DNA of 64,000 nucleotides, taken from NCBI GenBank assembly GCA_963691815.1, contig OY829648.1:9119389-9183388 (forward strand), in the 5' to 3' direction. Origin of the DNA: Echiichthys vipera. Lineage: Eukaryota; Chordata; Actinopteri; Perciformes; Trachinidae. Under the pieces are notes generated by a model. The model saw only the letters and a list, made by a program, of their open reading frames with translations, did no database searches and was not told the DNA's origin. Both the position numbers and the translations under genes were made by a program. This document shows positions 47,370-62,055 of this stretch, piece after piece. The first letter of the stretch is position 1. Each line of letters begins with the position of its first letter.

Positions 47370-47715
47370 GTGAGGCTGAAAAGCGGTACTTAGAGCTAAA
47401 ATGCTAATGTCAGCGTGCTAACATGCTCACAATAACAATATTTAGAAGTTAGGCTGTAACGCTTCCCATATTAGTCGAGTATGTTAGCATGCTGGCATTT
47501 GCTATCTTGCACCAGACACGATGCACAACTGAGGCTGATGGGAATTTCAATAGTTATAAAATGTGGTAATAAACCAAAAGTCAAAATTAAAGTTTGATGG
47601 CAGATGAAAGGTTAAGGGACCAACCAGTTGTCAAAACATTTTTACAAAGATCAACCTCTAGATGACGCTAAAGAAGTCTTCAGGATTCCTCATCTGAGAA
47701 CCATGAATAAATGTA
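47370..47715 (+). repeat. Interspersed repeat C (GCTAACATGCTCAC family)
   Basis: Contains AATGCTAATGTCAGCGTGCT, AACATGCTCACAATAACAAT, TGTTAGCATGCTGGCATTTG, CTGAGGCTGATGGGAATTTC and a later TCAACCTCTAGATGACGCTA. I recognise it from memory as a widespread fish repeat. The short frame at 47628-47837 is not a gene. Confidence 0.5.
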
Positions 47716-48635
47716 TTAAGTTGTTGGGATATTTCAGTCTTGCTATGCTGCTAACATGGCTAAAAACAGTATATTTCAATAATAGAACAGCTCAAACATC
47801 ACAATTGTGCGCCACATATTTAATTTTTACCGTCTAAAATGTTTTGTAAATTCGAGCTGGCTACTAACACAATATATTAAACCGCATGTTTTATATCCAT
47901 GGCAGTAATCATTCTTTATCTGATTAAATGTCACACTTTCATTTTGCCAATAACTTTGAAATGAAACTGTAAATAATGATGAAATCATAATTCTTTTCTC
48001 CATCTTGCATCATGCTCCCTCCCTCCTGAATGCTGTTTTCTGCTGCCTGTTTCTGTATTCTTTAAGACATCAATAATTCAGGCGTGAAGTTGAGGATGAA
48101 TTATTCACATGCTGATGTCAGACATAAACGCACTGTGCTCGTGCTACGAGGCCTGTACCCCGATTTTAAATGCAGTGAAAAGGGGGCTACCTCGGTACGT
48201 CAGCCACACTCCCACCCTCTTTCCTCCCAACTCTATTCCTCTCTCGCTGCATTCTTCTCCCTGTCAGTCGTCCCATTTTTTACTCCCTTCATTCGCATTC
48301 AATTCCCTTTTCATTCTCTCTTGTCACCAAGATTACATGCATGTAGAGCGAGGCGCTTCTGTTTGAAAGAGACAACACAGGGACAAGGATAAGTAGTGGT
48401 GGCTGAAAAAGGGATTTCTCTGCCTATCCTCTCAGCACACAATGCAAGCCAACAATCCTACAAACTAATCCCATCGCTGCTTAAAACTCGACGTGTAAAA
48501 ACATTGCGGGGAGCCAGGCAGGAATGCAGGCGGACAACAGCAGCGCTACAAAACACTCTGTCTTTCCCCCCATTTTCTTACTTTCTGTCATTCTTTCCGT
48601 CTCTCTGTAATTTTCTGTCTGTTTCTCATTAAAAC
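47716..48635. other. Intergenic or intronic, nothing recognised
   Basis: C/T-rich patch near 48200-48330 and 48560-48620. No supported gene. Confidence 0.4.
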
Positions 48636-48639
48636 AGTG

Positions 48640-48800
48640 CTAGTGTGAGTCATAGGCTATTACTGTATTATGTAGCCTCTGGGTCTATTTAGACACACAC
48701 TGCCTCCTTAACAACTGTTCACATTAATCATTTGATTCAGCATGACGCTAATTAGGATTTGTCAATACTATTAATCTGCTCATCCAGCCCTCATGTGGAT
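48640..48800. other. Unique stretch, possible conserved non-coding element
   Basis: Non-repetitive, with homeobox-like words (GACGCTAATTAGGATTTG, ACTATTAATCTGC, ACATTAATCATTTG) packed within 160 bases. No coding signal. Confidence 0.25.
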
Positions 48801-51110
48801 TTGAATATCTCAGTGATTATGTAGACCAGCAGTTGATAAAGTATTACCTGTTTCCCGGCCAACACAAGGAAATGATGAGCAACAGGCAGACTCTTGCGTT
48901 GGCAAGCATTCGCCACAGAGAAGTATTTCAGAGCAAGGCACATGAATGAGATACGAGATATTACCAGAGTAGACTCTGATTATTGGGAGTCCATCGTAAA
49001 CGCCTTAACATTGTGATTGATCTATCTGTTTTTGTTGATATTTTGAGGTATGTATGGATGGAACAATATCATGTGAACCTGTTTCTAATCAGCAGTAAAT
49101 TACTTAAAGGCACACCTGATGGGATTCAAGCACAAAGTGAATCTGATCAGGCTGTCCTCGTCCACTGTTCGTGCACATAAGTACTTGTACTAAAAGTATA
49201 GCACTGTATTTTGTGTGCATTCAAAAGAAAAAATCAGGTGAATTAGAATAAGGTCACCTTTCGTTTCCTAAACAGTAACCATTGCGATCTACTTTCAGTT
49301 GCCGTTTCGCGGATAGAACAGCACATTTCGTAAGACATCATACGAACCTGTTGATGAGAATATGTCAGTCTGATGAAGGATAACATCAGTAGGCTATAAA
49401 CTGGAGGTGGATGCTTTCCACGTATTGACCCAGGGAAACAGACACTGAACATTAGACCTGGGGAAAAAACATTGCTGAGAACATAAAACCCGTTGAAAGC
49501 TTTCCTTAATGTGTCATATTAAGAGGATATTGAGCCGGAGAACATATGCAACATACTGGACGCTCCTGCTTGAACTGTTAGCTTAATGTATCCACATTAT
49601 AATGAACAATACGTTCAGGGAGAGATGGCTACCAACTGACTATTAACATCTAATCATAATCAATATGGTGTACAGTGCAGCCATTATAACCTGACATTTT
49701 TCATAAATGTGCCAACTCTGTTGTTGCCGCAGCTCCCTCCATCCTCAGCCTCCTTCTGGTCTGCTAAGTTTTTGGTATTGCTAATGAACTAAGATTTGAT
49801 GTTCACATATGTGTTAAAAAAAGGGGATTAGTTAGCGTTAGAAGTCAAACTTCATAAAGCGATTTGCTATTTCAGTCAAGTGCTCCTCCTCAAAAATACA
49901 CCTGGAGGTTGTCGCTACGGTGGCTATAGAGAAACCATGCGGTGAAAACAAGAGCTGTGTGACGTTTCTGATGCCGGTAGAGATGGCGGTAAATCCTGCT
50001 CCTATTTATGATGACACACCTAGGAAAGTCCTTTTAAATACAATCCTTTTGCTAACCACGACCGCAACTCTCTGTGACAGCGATTAAAAGAATGTCAATA
50101 CAATGACCGTGAATAAGCAACTCCCCTTCCCACTACTGCAAATATGACTTATCATTAATTAACATGCAATTAAAACAATGTGAATATTGTGATGGAAAAT
50201 GGATGATTAAATGAGCTGATCCAAAATAATATTAGCAAATAAAAGTCTTGCAGAAGTAAAAACAATAAAGAGCTTAAGACAACAAGAGAAACAGAGCCAA
50301 ACATGGAGCAGAGCAAAAGCTTCTTGGGAGATGAAAGTCCCCAAAAAAATCCACATTGAATGCTTCTCCGGTGTGTTTTTTCTCCTTTGGAGAATTAGTT
50401 TGAAATGTACTTTACTCCACAGACGTGCAGATCTCTAGAGAGTGGGCCGAGGTGTGACAGAGCCAGACATTAAACAGAAGCTAGGCCAGGTTAGAGGGGC
50501 CAGGCGTGGGAGACAGGAGAGAGCCTGTGGGATAGAGCCCTGTGTAGGCACCAACTTAACCTGCCCCCCTCCCCCTCATCTCCAGTCCTATCTGCTCACC
50601 CACGCACTCTCCACCATCCCCACTCCCCCTCGCTCCTCTCCTCTATTTTCTCTCCATTGTATTCATCACCCTCTGCCCACACTGCAAACTCCATGCGGAG
50701 ACAGAGAATAAGAGCTCGGCTTGTGTGTTTTGCTAAAAAGTGACACGTAAGAATGTGCTGCTGCACTCCCCCTGATTGCCGGCATTTCCATTACACACCG
50801 AGGACAATTTGAAGTGGTCTGTACCGCTCTAAACAACATCAGCAGACATATACAGAGACAGCCAGAGAGGAGGGAGGGGAGGTAATCAGTCCCAGGTCAT
50901 TGTTTGGTAAATCTCCATAGAAAGACACGGTGCAGTGCTGGAGAGATCACACAGCCTGATATGTTCTACTGTGGGGCAGGATCATGTCCTTGTTGGTGCC
51001 CAAACATCTCCTTATAGTTTGGATAAAATGAAAATAAAAAGAAATATTGCACTCAAACTTTCTAAGTATTCCCTAATGATTGAATCGTTGTTTAATGGGG
51101 AAATCATTTT
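48801..51110. other. Intergenic or intronic, nothing recognised
   Basis: About 49800-50010 may be part of a repeat (ACACCTGGAGGTTGTCGCTA, GTAGAGATGGCGG) but no second copy is present. No gene is supported. Confidence 0.4.
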
Positions 51111-51114
51111 CAGC

Positions 51115-51450
51115 TCCATACTTGCAATTTGAGTTTCTACTATGTTTTGCATGCTTTAATGTAAAAAAAAACAAACAGTGTTTCTCATCCTCTCTGTCTG
51201 AATAAACCTGTATTCACCCTCTGTTTCAGCGCCTGTCTCTTAAAGCCCCCTCTGCTCTGATTGGTGAGCATGTTCACATCCTCCACATCTGCGCTCTCAG
51301 TGTCATTGCAGCCGGGGAATGACCAACGGCACTGTAGCTGCGCTTTCTACCTATATAAAGTATTGTATATATAGTAGCATGTCCTGACAGCTTTCTGAAT
51401 ATGGGTTGTCTGCATTTCTCCTGGGATGGAGCGTTTTGTTACTTTCACAG
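51115..51450 (+). repeat. Interspersed repeat A, diverged copy
   Basis: Same order of landmarks as 37825-38215: TTTCTACTATGTTTTGCATG, CTGTATTCACCCTCTGTTTC, CAGCGCCTGTCTCTTAAAGC, CTGCTCTGATTGG, CTTTCTGAATATGGGTTGTC, and an end in ACTTTCACAGTAT. The middle is rearranged. Confidence 0.65.
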
Positions 51451-52915
51451 TATAACCCTAACCTAATTCTGCATATACATTGCTGTTTATTGTTGTCTTT
51501 TACATTCCCTTTGTCTTGTCTTTCTAAATTTGATTTCATTTTGTATTTCAAACAGCACTTTGGTGTTTTTAAACAGCATTTTTGTCTGCTTAAGCTGTTT
51601 AAATGTGCTCTTGAAGTACACTTTACTTTCTTTCTTTCTTTCTTCAACAAATACTAATGTTCGGTAAGTGAGTAAGTTTCTTGAGGCCTTGTCCTGTTGA
51701 AAGTACAAATGCAAGGAGTAAGAGTAGTGAATTGCACTTTTTAATAGCTTGATGCCCCAGTGTCAGGCTGTTTTACTCTAAAAGGTACAAATCTAGTCTA
51801 CCTTTTTCTTTTCCTTTTTTTTTACTGAACTCTAGACATCAGTGTAAAGCCACTCTAATGTGAAGGTCATGCAGAAAGTGCTTGTGCCGTGAGTTAAAGG
51901 CCTGTGGTTGATGTGGTCAGCAGTTACTCCTCCTCTTCTAAACTAAACACAAAGGGCAGTGAGCGCTCTTTACCATCGGGGACAGTACCTCTCTTCTCTT
52001 TCTGCTCTGTTGCTTTTACAACACAATCCTCACCTCAAAAGACCATTGTTCAGGTCTGCTCCCTCTCTCTCTCTCTCTCTCTTCTTTCGGTTGCTGTTTC
52101 TACTCTTTATTCAGTTCATGTGCACTCATTGGTCAGCAAATAATAAAGTCTCTTTCCTCCGTCTCTGTCCTTCTTCTGGGTATGTGTTAGTGTAAAGTCT
52201 GTACACTGTAAATGATCATATCTGTTGGAGAGAGAGGCAATAGGAAATGGTTCTGAACAACAGGTTGGTCAGGTTGGGTGGGCCTGTCACCAAGTCAAAA
52301 GTTAGTACAAGACTCAGGAATCACCTGAAGGGCAAATGTTTGTCTTTATTGTCCCTGACCAGCTCCTCTGCCGTATGTGATTACGTATTGGAATCTAACA
52401 TTGCGTCAAATCTGCTCCCGGTGCCCTTTGCCTCGCCTGGCAGCTGCTCATGTGTGGCGTAATCCCCACTCTTCTGGCCCAAGGCTGTTCAGGTTGTCAG
52501 CATGCTGTCTGTACTTGCTCTAAATGTGCTTATGTGTGTGTGAATGTTGTGACCAGTGTCCAGAATCCCCCTGTATAGCCAATGGCACTTCACATCACCA
52601 CCTCAATCACAGAGAATCTTCCCAGGAGGTTGAGGGGGGGACATACACATAATTCACCAGGCACATTTACTCCACTGTGTGTGTGTGTATGTGTGTTTGT
52701 GACCCAGTGTGAGTGCTGCAATGCCACTCTGATCCCTGTCAGGGCCCTAAGCCAAGCCCGCGGCAGGTCCGGCAGCAAAACTCATAAACTCTAGAAGTCT
52801 TTCCCAGCAATCAAACATGGACTGACACAGAGAAAGAGAGCTGGCAGTGCTCCCGCTCACTGGTACTTTAGTATTTTCCTACAGCTGGGAGGCAGCAGGT
52901 TGGCTTTCGGCACAG
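51451..52915. other. Intergenic or intronic, nothing recognised
   Basis: Three CTTT units near 51630 and a CT run (52064-52081). No gene is supported. Confidence 0.4.
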
Positions 52916-52917
52916 GA

Positions 52918-52921
52918 CCCC

Positions 52922-52977
<56 letters not shown>

Positions 52978-52995
52978 TACACACACACACACACA
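52918..52995 (+). repeat. C21 run joined to (CA)n
   Basis: Twenty-one consecutive C (52918-52938) pass directly into a CA run with two small interruptions. The G-run on the minus strand could form G-quadruplexes. Run length is prone to assembly error. Confidence 0.95.
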
Positions 52996-53845
52996 ACAAT
53001 CTGTGTCTATAAAGATGAAGGCAGATAAAATGCAGTTACGCTGTTTTAGTGTGAATTTTCAATTTGCACGTTAAAAAATCTGGATGGAAATGCTTGGAAT
53101 ACGCTTGGCTGAGGTTAAAAAACTGATGAATTGAAAAAATCAAAATGCGACAAAGTGCAATGGAAACATATTTAGCAAATAAATAAATAACACACCAGCC
53201 TGCTGTGAAGGCCAACAGCGGGGACTGCGGTCAGCTGGCTGAATTCGAACTGCGACAGAGGCTTAGGTCTCCCGTCGTCAGAGATGCTACCATCCACTCT
53301 TCCCCCAACATGGTGACGGGTGAGGACCACGGGGTGTGTCATCTTGCTTATTCATCTTTCATTTGTGGTCTGAATTAACAGACTGAGAATGGAAGTGTTG
53401 CAAGGTGGATTAAACAAACAGAAATGCTATATTTCCATTGAGTTTTCTGCCTTGACCGTGGCTCATACCTCTCCTGAGGCACGCACACACACACGCACGC
53501 ACGCACACACAAAAACACATCACAAAGAGTAGAATAGCAGGCCTTGTCCCATCTCTGCTCCGTCTGAAGGGACACGAATGATGGAGTGGAAACATAAACA
53601 TCAAAATCAACCATAAGGAGAGAGGATGAGAAAACGGTTGGAGGAGGAGAACATAACTCACTTTGTTATGACACAAAACAACAGGCGGGGTGAAGAGAAA
53701 ACATACAAAACTTAGGAATGAGAGACAGGAAAATGTTCAAATGAAAGGTAAACAAAGCCTGACAGCTAGAATAACATCCACAGCAGTTCCTTGACCGTAC
53801 ATACGCTCCTCCAGCAAGAGCCTGTAATATCAATTTATGTTAGCA
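52996..53845. other. Intergenic or intronic, nothing recognised
   Basis: A short CA/CG patch at 53481-53510. Otherwise no supported feature. Confidence 0.4.
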
Positions 53846-53849
53846 ATCA

Positions 53850-54290
53850 AAAGCTCATGGGGTAAGGAAATGGTGCTTTCCGAAAAATGACCAAAAAATG
53901 ATTAATGGAATGGACATTTTTGGAGATGTACTTGTTAGCTATCCTGACCAAAATTAGAGTCTGTTTGTGTTTTTTTTTTTTAACCAGGAGATGGTTAGCT
54001 TAGCGTGGCACAAAGACGAGGAACAGGTAACAAAATTCACCAACTATTCATCCCTCAGTGAATGTTAATTACCGAGCTTTAGAAGTGCTGGTTGGTGGAT
54101 TTTCTCAAGATTTGGATGGAGCCAGGTTAGCTCTTCCCCCTGTTTGCAATGTAAATGCTAAACGTAGCTCCTGGCTGTACCTTCTTAGCTTGTGGCTGTG
54201 TAGTTCAATATTCAGGACATTAATATAGCAGGAAACAAATATTTTCTATGTAAAGATACAGTGGAGTATAATGGCGCCCTGAGCAGAGAA
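53850..54290 (+). repeat. Interspersed repeat D (GGTTAGCTTAGC family)
   Basis: Contains TGGACATTTTTGGAGATGTA, AGGAGATGGTTAGCTTAGCG, TGGCACAAAGACGAGGAACA, AATTCACCAACTATTCATCC and AATTACCGAGCTTTAGAAGTG. From memory this is a common fish repeat in its usual order. No second copy was found in the window. Confidence 0.45.
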
Positions 54291-55300
54291 TGAGGTCACT
54301 CTCCCTCCCCCTCACTCCCTTTACCTTGTTTTCAGTATTTCCAGTATGGCACCTTTACAAACATGAGAGGGGCATCGATGTTCTTGTCTTGTTCTCAAAG
54401 TGAGTAATAGTATTATTTCAGAAAAGTCAAACAGTTTCTTTAAGCTTAACTGAAAGAAAGTGAGACAACAATGCTTTTTATTTTTACCTCCGAAACTGTT
54501 AAAGTATTTTTTAGATGCTTCATACTGACTAGAGCTGAATGGAGTGCTTGGAATAATGTTGAAGACCATTTTTGTTGGACGGGGATCAAGTTTGTCCACT
54601 CTGGGATGAGATATGGGTGACAGCTGGGCCTCCCACAGAGCTCCGGCGAACAGAAAGCACACTGATGTTTCCCGCTGTCGTAACACTCACGGGACCAGCC
54701 CACCATTTGGCCTGTCGAGTCTGCCCAGCAACAATTAATGCTGAAATGTATGCTGTGGTGCACAGGCTGTGTCATTTACCATGCGTTGCAATCTCTCTGG
54801 ATTGATTGGAACAAAATCAATGTTGTTCAGGGACTGACTGCCAGCATTTATAGAGTTGTCAGTGCAGCCTTCCTGTAGCGAGGGGAGTGGCATGGTGTAC
54901 AATGGCTGTGTGGATGGTTTGTTTAAGGCTAGAGGCCCGTGGGTGTTGACACAGCTGCCAAGAGAGCGGAGATGAGATGGAGACAGGCACATTTGGGTAA
55001 AAGCTACTTTGAGCGTCGGGGTCAGGGGTAATGACGGCGAGATGGAATGATGATGAGCGGCGAGGGGAAGTGAACATGTGTGTCCACGTTTCGGGAAACA
55101 AATTTGACTCTGAGAACATGATTGTGGTTCCTAAAAATACAAACGCCCAAAACTTGTGTGTTTTGCAGATGGAGGCTTTTATGTGTGGTGTACTTGTGTG
55201 TCTGTGTGTGTGTTTATCTAGAGTTGTGTTGAGGAAGGTCTGTTTTTGTCATTATCAGCATTTATCCTTCAGGGTGACCCTTGGCTCTCTCATCAGCAAA
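54291..55300. other. Intergenic or intronic, nothing recognised
   Basis: Overlapping frames on the minus strand at 54321-54992 have no family motif. No supported gene. Confidence 0.4.
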
Positions 55301-55306
55301 GTCTTT

Positions 55307-55307
<1 letters not shown>

Positions 55308-55381
<74 letters not shown>
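55308..55381 (+). repeat. (GT)n microsatellite
   Basis: An uninterrupted GT run of 37 units. Confidence 0.98.
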
Positions 55382-55385
<4 letters not shown>

Positions 55386-55767
55386 GAATGTGTGTGTCAG
55401 GGAATTGTTTGTGCTCATCAGGATTTAAGGGGTTTTCAATGAGAGGAGGCTTTAACGCTACTTAACCCGTGTTGCCTTAACCCTGCAGCCAACGACCTTT
55501 GTCTGTTCTCAAATCCTTGTACTTCCTGTTTCACACAACACAAGTTTTCCCAGAAAAATATGACAATGTACGAGAACATTTATGTGACAATGACCTAACA
55601 GTGAAAACACAGCGGCCACTTTTTTAATGGGAAACACATTGAGTCTTACACGAAGGCAGAGCAGTCCAAAAGAGTTTTGTTTTGACTGTGAGGCTGCAGG
55701 CAAAGGGAGAATTCTGTCTGTCTTAGATGATGTAACCGCTTTTAATATGCAGTTAGATCAACAACCT

Positions 55768-57665
<1,898 letters not shown>

Positions 57666-57666
57666 G

Positions 57667-57670
<4 letters not shown>

Positions 57671-57721
<51 letters not shown>
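57671..57721 (+). repeat. (GA)n microsatellite
   Basis: An uninterrupted AG run of about 25 units. Confidence 0.97.
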
Positions 57722-57724
<3 letters not shown>

Positions 57725-57987
57725 ATCAAAAGGAGACGGAGGGACCAGGGTGTAATCAGTCAGTCAGTTGGACCGGACATTAAACTGTTTTGCCCTGCCA
57801 GCTCCCTAGTACAGAGTCTGTGTAATGTCCAATTAAGCCCATGTGTGAATGCAGCTGCTTATTGTGCAAATAATTCACAACAGAAGAGCAGGCGTGTTCA
57901 TGATGTTTCTCTCATGTGGCTCGAGTGGAACCAGAAGAATACAAAGATCCAAGAAGAAGAAGAAGAAGAAGAGTGATTTGCAGGAAG

Positions 57988-58041
57988 ATGCCAACAGAAA
58001 TGTCTAACTGGAGAGACGACAAGTTTCAAAAACTTCTGTCG
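57988..58041 (+). CDS. Possible exon start of a Myb/SANT-like (transposon-type) protein, fragment
   Basis: After a GAA run and an acceptor-like GTGATTTGCAG, an ATG begins a frame with MSNWRDDKFQKLLSVR. This resembles, from memory, the first helix of the Myb/SANT-like domain in fish Harbinger-related proteins. A donor-like TCG/GTAAGG lies at 58041-58042. Beyond it the similarity stops although the frame stays open to 58179. It could be a small exon, a decayed transposon piece, or chance. Only about 16 residues support it. Confidence 0.25.
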
Positions 58042-58149
58042 GTAAGGCCTGATACCACCCCTCGCCTGGACAAAAGAGAGTATTTCAAGTTGAATGAGAA
58101 CACGCCTAACGCGGAGAATCTCCTGTTGTGTGCTACATGTGAGCAAAAG

Positions 58150-58508
58150 ACAATGTCAGAAGAAGAATTCCTTTATTAGTCCCGCAAATGTGGAAATTCA
58201 ATTTTCACTCTATTAATTTTTTCATTTTACACACACACAGGCCCGAAATACACACACATGCTCAGACAGGACCTATATACATGCAACCAATGGAGAGATG
58301 TTAGAGCGAGGTGGCTGCCAGTGACCGGCGCCCCGAGCAGTTGGGGGTTCGGTGCCTTGCTCAAAAGCACCTCTGCAGTGCCCAGGAGATGAACTGACAC
58401 CTCTCCAGCCACCAGTCCACACTCCATTCATGGTCCACACAGGGACTCAAACCAGCAACCCTCCGGGTCCCAGCACAGTCACCTATGGACTGAGCTACTA
58501 CCGCCCAT
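58150..58508 (-). mobile_element. tRNA-derived SINE on the minus strand
   Basis: Read on the minus strand it starts GGGCGGTAGTAGCTCAGTCC, with an A-box-like TAGCTCAGTCCATAGG and a B-box-like GGTTTGAGTCC about 40 bases later. A long body follows (AGCACTTTTGAGC, GAACCCCCAACTGC regions in complement), and it ends in a GACTAATAAAGG tail. The tRNA-like promoter spacing and the tail support a SINE. Full length would be about 0.35 kb. Confidence 0.65.
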
Positions 58509-59340
58509 AGGTCAGGGGTTCATATGAGAAAATGGCTCCGGACTCTTACAAACACTGTAGTGCCGATGCTGGGTCGGAGACGTTTTTTTTAAAAAAAAGC
58601 AAGAGAAGAAGCGTCAGTTTACAAACCATGACTGGAATAGTCAAGTAAGCAACACTCAGCGAGCGAATGGATTCTATCTTTCATTTGCATGTTTCAGCTT
58701 GGAGCGTTAAAACCCACAAAGAGATATTTGCATCCTCTTTACAGTCATTTGCAAAGGCAATTCAGGAATGACAGCAGTGTCTGGTGTGACTGATACCTCC
58801 TGCTTTGTCTATTGTCAAAATAAAGTTCAGGCTATTTCTAATTTAACATATCGTGTGTGTGTGTGTGTGTGTTTACCTCTGATTGTGAATTCCACTTTGT
58901 CTAACTTAAAGTACATGTTAGAGTTACGTAAAGGTAGTAATGGATGTGTCTGTGAGTGTGTTTCTTTGTTCCGTCTGGCTCTCTGTGACAATTATATTCA
59001 ATTATCAGTGTGCCCTGAGTACAAGAAGAGATGGGGAGCGGGAGTGACTAAAGATGTGAACGGTAAAACAGCAAATGGAGGTGAGGATGAGATGTTATTG
59101 AAAGAGTGTATGAGCCCCTAGGCTGTCCTATTAACAGACAGGACGCTGCATGTTATATGACTGCGAGAGAGCAATTTGTTGCCGTATACTACACTAAAAA
59201 CACACAGTCAGTTAGAGAGGTAAAATGTATAACCCGCCATTTAGTTCCTCCCACATTTGAGAGGAACACAGATAATGATATAGATTTTGTGTTGACTTTA
59301 CACCTGCGGTTACAAACCTGGAGTCTGGAGCCTAAAAAGC
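58509..59340. other. Intergenic or intronic; small repeats
   Basis: A GT run at 58853-58872. No supported gene. Confidence 0.4.
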
Positions 59341-59343
59341 TGT

Positions 59344-59345
<2 letters not shown>

Positions 59346-59387
<42 letters not shown>

Positions 59388-59396
59388 GTATGTATA
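59346..59396 (+). repeat. (TA)n followed by (TATG)n
   Basis: About 15 TA units pass into five TATG units. Confidence 0.95.
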
Positions 59397-59840
59397 TAGG
59401 TATATGCATAAATGTTATAATGTCACATACAACACAACAAAAGGCAAAAATGATGCAGTAAAACCTAAATCATATTTGCAGTGGACGTGTAAAAGTGATG
59501 AAGAGATAATGAGAATAATTGTATTTATTTAGGTGTGTATAAGCTTTCATGGCACACTGCCTGCGTATGCGTTGGGTTCATAGCTCCAGTGGAATGCTCT
59601 ACACACCCATGGAACATTCAAATGTGTTCACGAGTTACGCATGGCAGCTCACGCACAGACAACAACATACTTAAAGTAATTTGCTGTCACAGTTGCAATG
59701 ATCTATGTGTCACTGATAATATCCTCTATTATACAAGTTTAAATTGGTCTTTGGAAAAATGTTTGCCTCTTTTTGATAAGTCTAGTGCAGTAAGTGAGGG
59801 TTATTAAGGTTATGGTGGCTGAGTATGAAAGAGCCCGCGA
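59397..59840. other. Intergenic or intronic, nothing recognised
   Basis: AT-rich; no supported feature. Confidence 0.4.
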
Positions 59841-59843
59841 CAC

Positions 59844-59893
59844 ACGCAAGCACACACGCACACACACACACGCACACACACACACACACACAC
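59844..59893 (+). repeat. (CA)n microsatellite, imperfect
   Basis: A CA stretch with CG and AAG interruptions. Confidence 0.9.
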
Positions 59894-60020
59894 CCACACA
59901 TGCACACAAACATCGCACTATACATGATTGTGTACATATAATAACATACATAGATGAATAAAATATTTCATTTTTGGGTCTCTACTAGAACATTTACTGT
60001 ACAGTTAGATCAACAACCTC

Positions 60021-60037
60021 CACACACACACACACGC

Positions 60038-60086
<49 letters not shown>
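60021..60086 (+). repeat. (CA)n microsatellite with shared flank
   Basis: A CA array with two CG interruptions near its start, preceded by the same CAGTTAGATCAACAACCTC as the array at 55769. Confidence 0.97.
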
Positions 60087-60088
<2 letters not shown>

Positions 60089-62030
60089 GATTGCCAGATC
60101 AGTGTGAGCTTCGATACATATCCATTAAAATTATCCAGCGAAAAAACTTATCATAAACACGCCAGTCACTATGTAGGCCTATCCTGCAGTCACGTAGGCT
60201 ACTCCAATTTGATGAATCCTGGTTGTAGGCTGCAAAGTCTGGATTTCACTTTTCAAGCACTTTTGTCAAGGATCTCTCCAGAATATCCCATAGAAGCTAT
60301 TATTATACTATATGAAATATACCTATGCTTTTAAAATAAAGGTTAGACGTCTTTTGTTGACTGTTATCGGCTACTCCGACAACAAGAAACATTTATTTTA
60401 TTTTTTCTCAAAAATTTCAAAAATTAGTGATTTATGTTTGACCATCTTCCACATTTACAGACCATCCTACCTTCGTCTGTCATTTGCAAAAAATTCAAAA
60501 CATTTTATTGACGCTTTAAAGGCAGGGACACACCAAGCCCACCTGAAAGAACGGTGACGGGATCTCACCCAAAACGTGGCGCAAACTCTACTGCCCACTG
60601 GTAACGAGCACACACATTCTGTGCCTGAATGAGAGGAAATAATTCTCCATACCAACTGTGGGTGGTAGTCTGTATTCATCATTCAAAAACAGAAACCACA
60701 AGACTGACAGGACGGCTCGAGATGCTAGTTAGCCAGTTAGCCCATTAACTACTCAACCCGGTGATGAAAGAATCACCATAGCTACTGGGTTTTTTCTCAC
60801 TGCTTGTGTAAACCTTTTTAAAACTAAACTACCTAGGCCATGACAGATTTTATTCCTGCATGACAAGTTTAAAATTAACTGTCAAAGTGTTATATTTTTC
60901 CACACCTTTAGTCACACTGTCAGCGTTGCTCTGCCAAGGTGTTATCAGAATGCTCAAATCAAATCCACACATTGATAGTTGTTGTTGAGAGCTTGCATTG
61001 TGTTCACATAGTAGGGCATGCGTTTGTATTTAAAACAACATACTAGTGTGTTTGAGCCTCAAGATCAAGACATGCGACTAAAAGTAAATGAAAATTTGTG
61101 GAAACACTACAAGCAGATCATGTGCAGAACTGTAAATGCATTTGAACAGTGAAATACTTATTTTCTGTGTAAGGTGATGAACAAGTCAAACTCCCAAAAA
61201 GTTGCTGTAGTCTTTTTGAAAATATTACTTGATATTGTAAGTGAATTCATGGGCTTCTTCTTCTTCTTTAAAGCCCAAGAGCATACTTTGGCATGGAAGT
61301 ATGAAAAATTGTAAATTCCTCGCACTATCAAATTCCCACTTTTCCCCTCCCTCTCTTCTTCCTCTGACTTCGGTTTCTTTCACTTGTTTCCTCCACACTG
61401 TTCTCTTATACTTCCACCCACACTAATCCTATTTTATTCAAGACATACTGTATAATATAACACAATATGCAGGACCTTGGCTCTGAGAGAGTTTCTGAGG
61501 GCCTCCTCATTGGCTAGGCCTCAGTTAGGGTTGAGTAGTCCGACGTCTGCACCATCCACCTTCTCTCATCCACCTGAGGCCATCGTGGGTGCTGACAGTG
61601 GCTGCGCCCGGGCTTGCGTCACTGGAGGACTGAGAAAGCAGTGTAAATGTCAGAGGAATTAGCTGCGTTGCCGGCGCCCACGGAGCCCGTCATGACAATG
61701 GGTGGGAGAGGAGAGAGGGCAGTGGGTACAGTAGCTGTAGAGCATCTGTAAGCCATGTGAATCCGCACTGCTCTCAGCTCACCTTGACTTCTCCCTCCCT
61801 CTCTCCTTGTTTTTCCTTTCTTTCCGCATTTCTTCTCTCTTGCCAACTCATTTCTTCCTAGTTTGTCCTTAGCCCCCTCTCCCCTCCCCTCCCTTCGTTC
61901 TCTCCCTCCCTTGCTCTCTTTCTGTATCACTGTCTCGCCCACCTCGCCTCTGCCCGTAAGCAGTTTGGAGCAGATTATAGCCCTGCCACCCCCACTCGCC
62001 CATATATACAAACATTCACTCTAGCACTGA
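60087..62030. other. Intergenic or intronic; pyrimidine-rich end
   Basis: About 61785-61930 is C/T-rich. No gene is supported; the 130-aa minus-strand frame there reflects that skew. Confidence 0.4.
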
Positions 62031-62055
62031 CGCACACACACACACACACACACAC
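62031..62055 (+). repeat. (CA)n microsatellite, short
   Basis: About 12 CA units. Confidence 0.93.
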
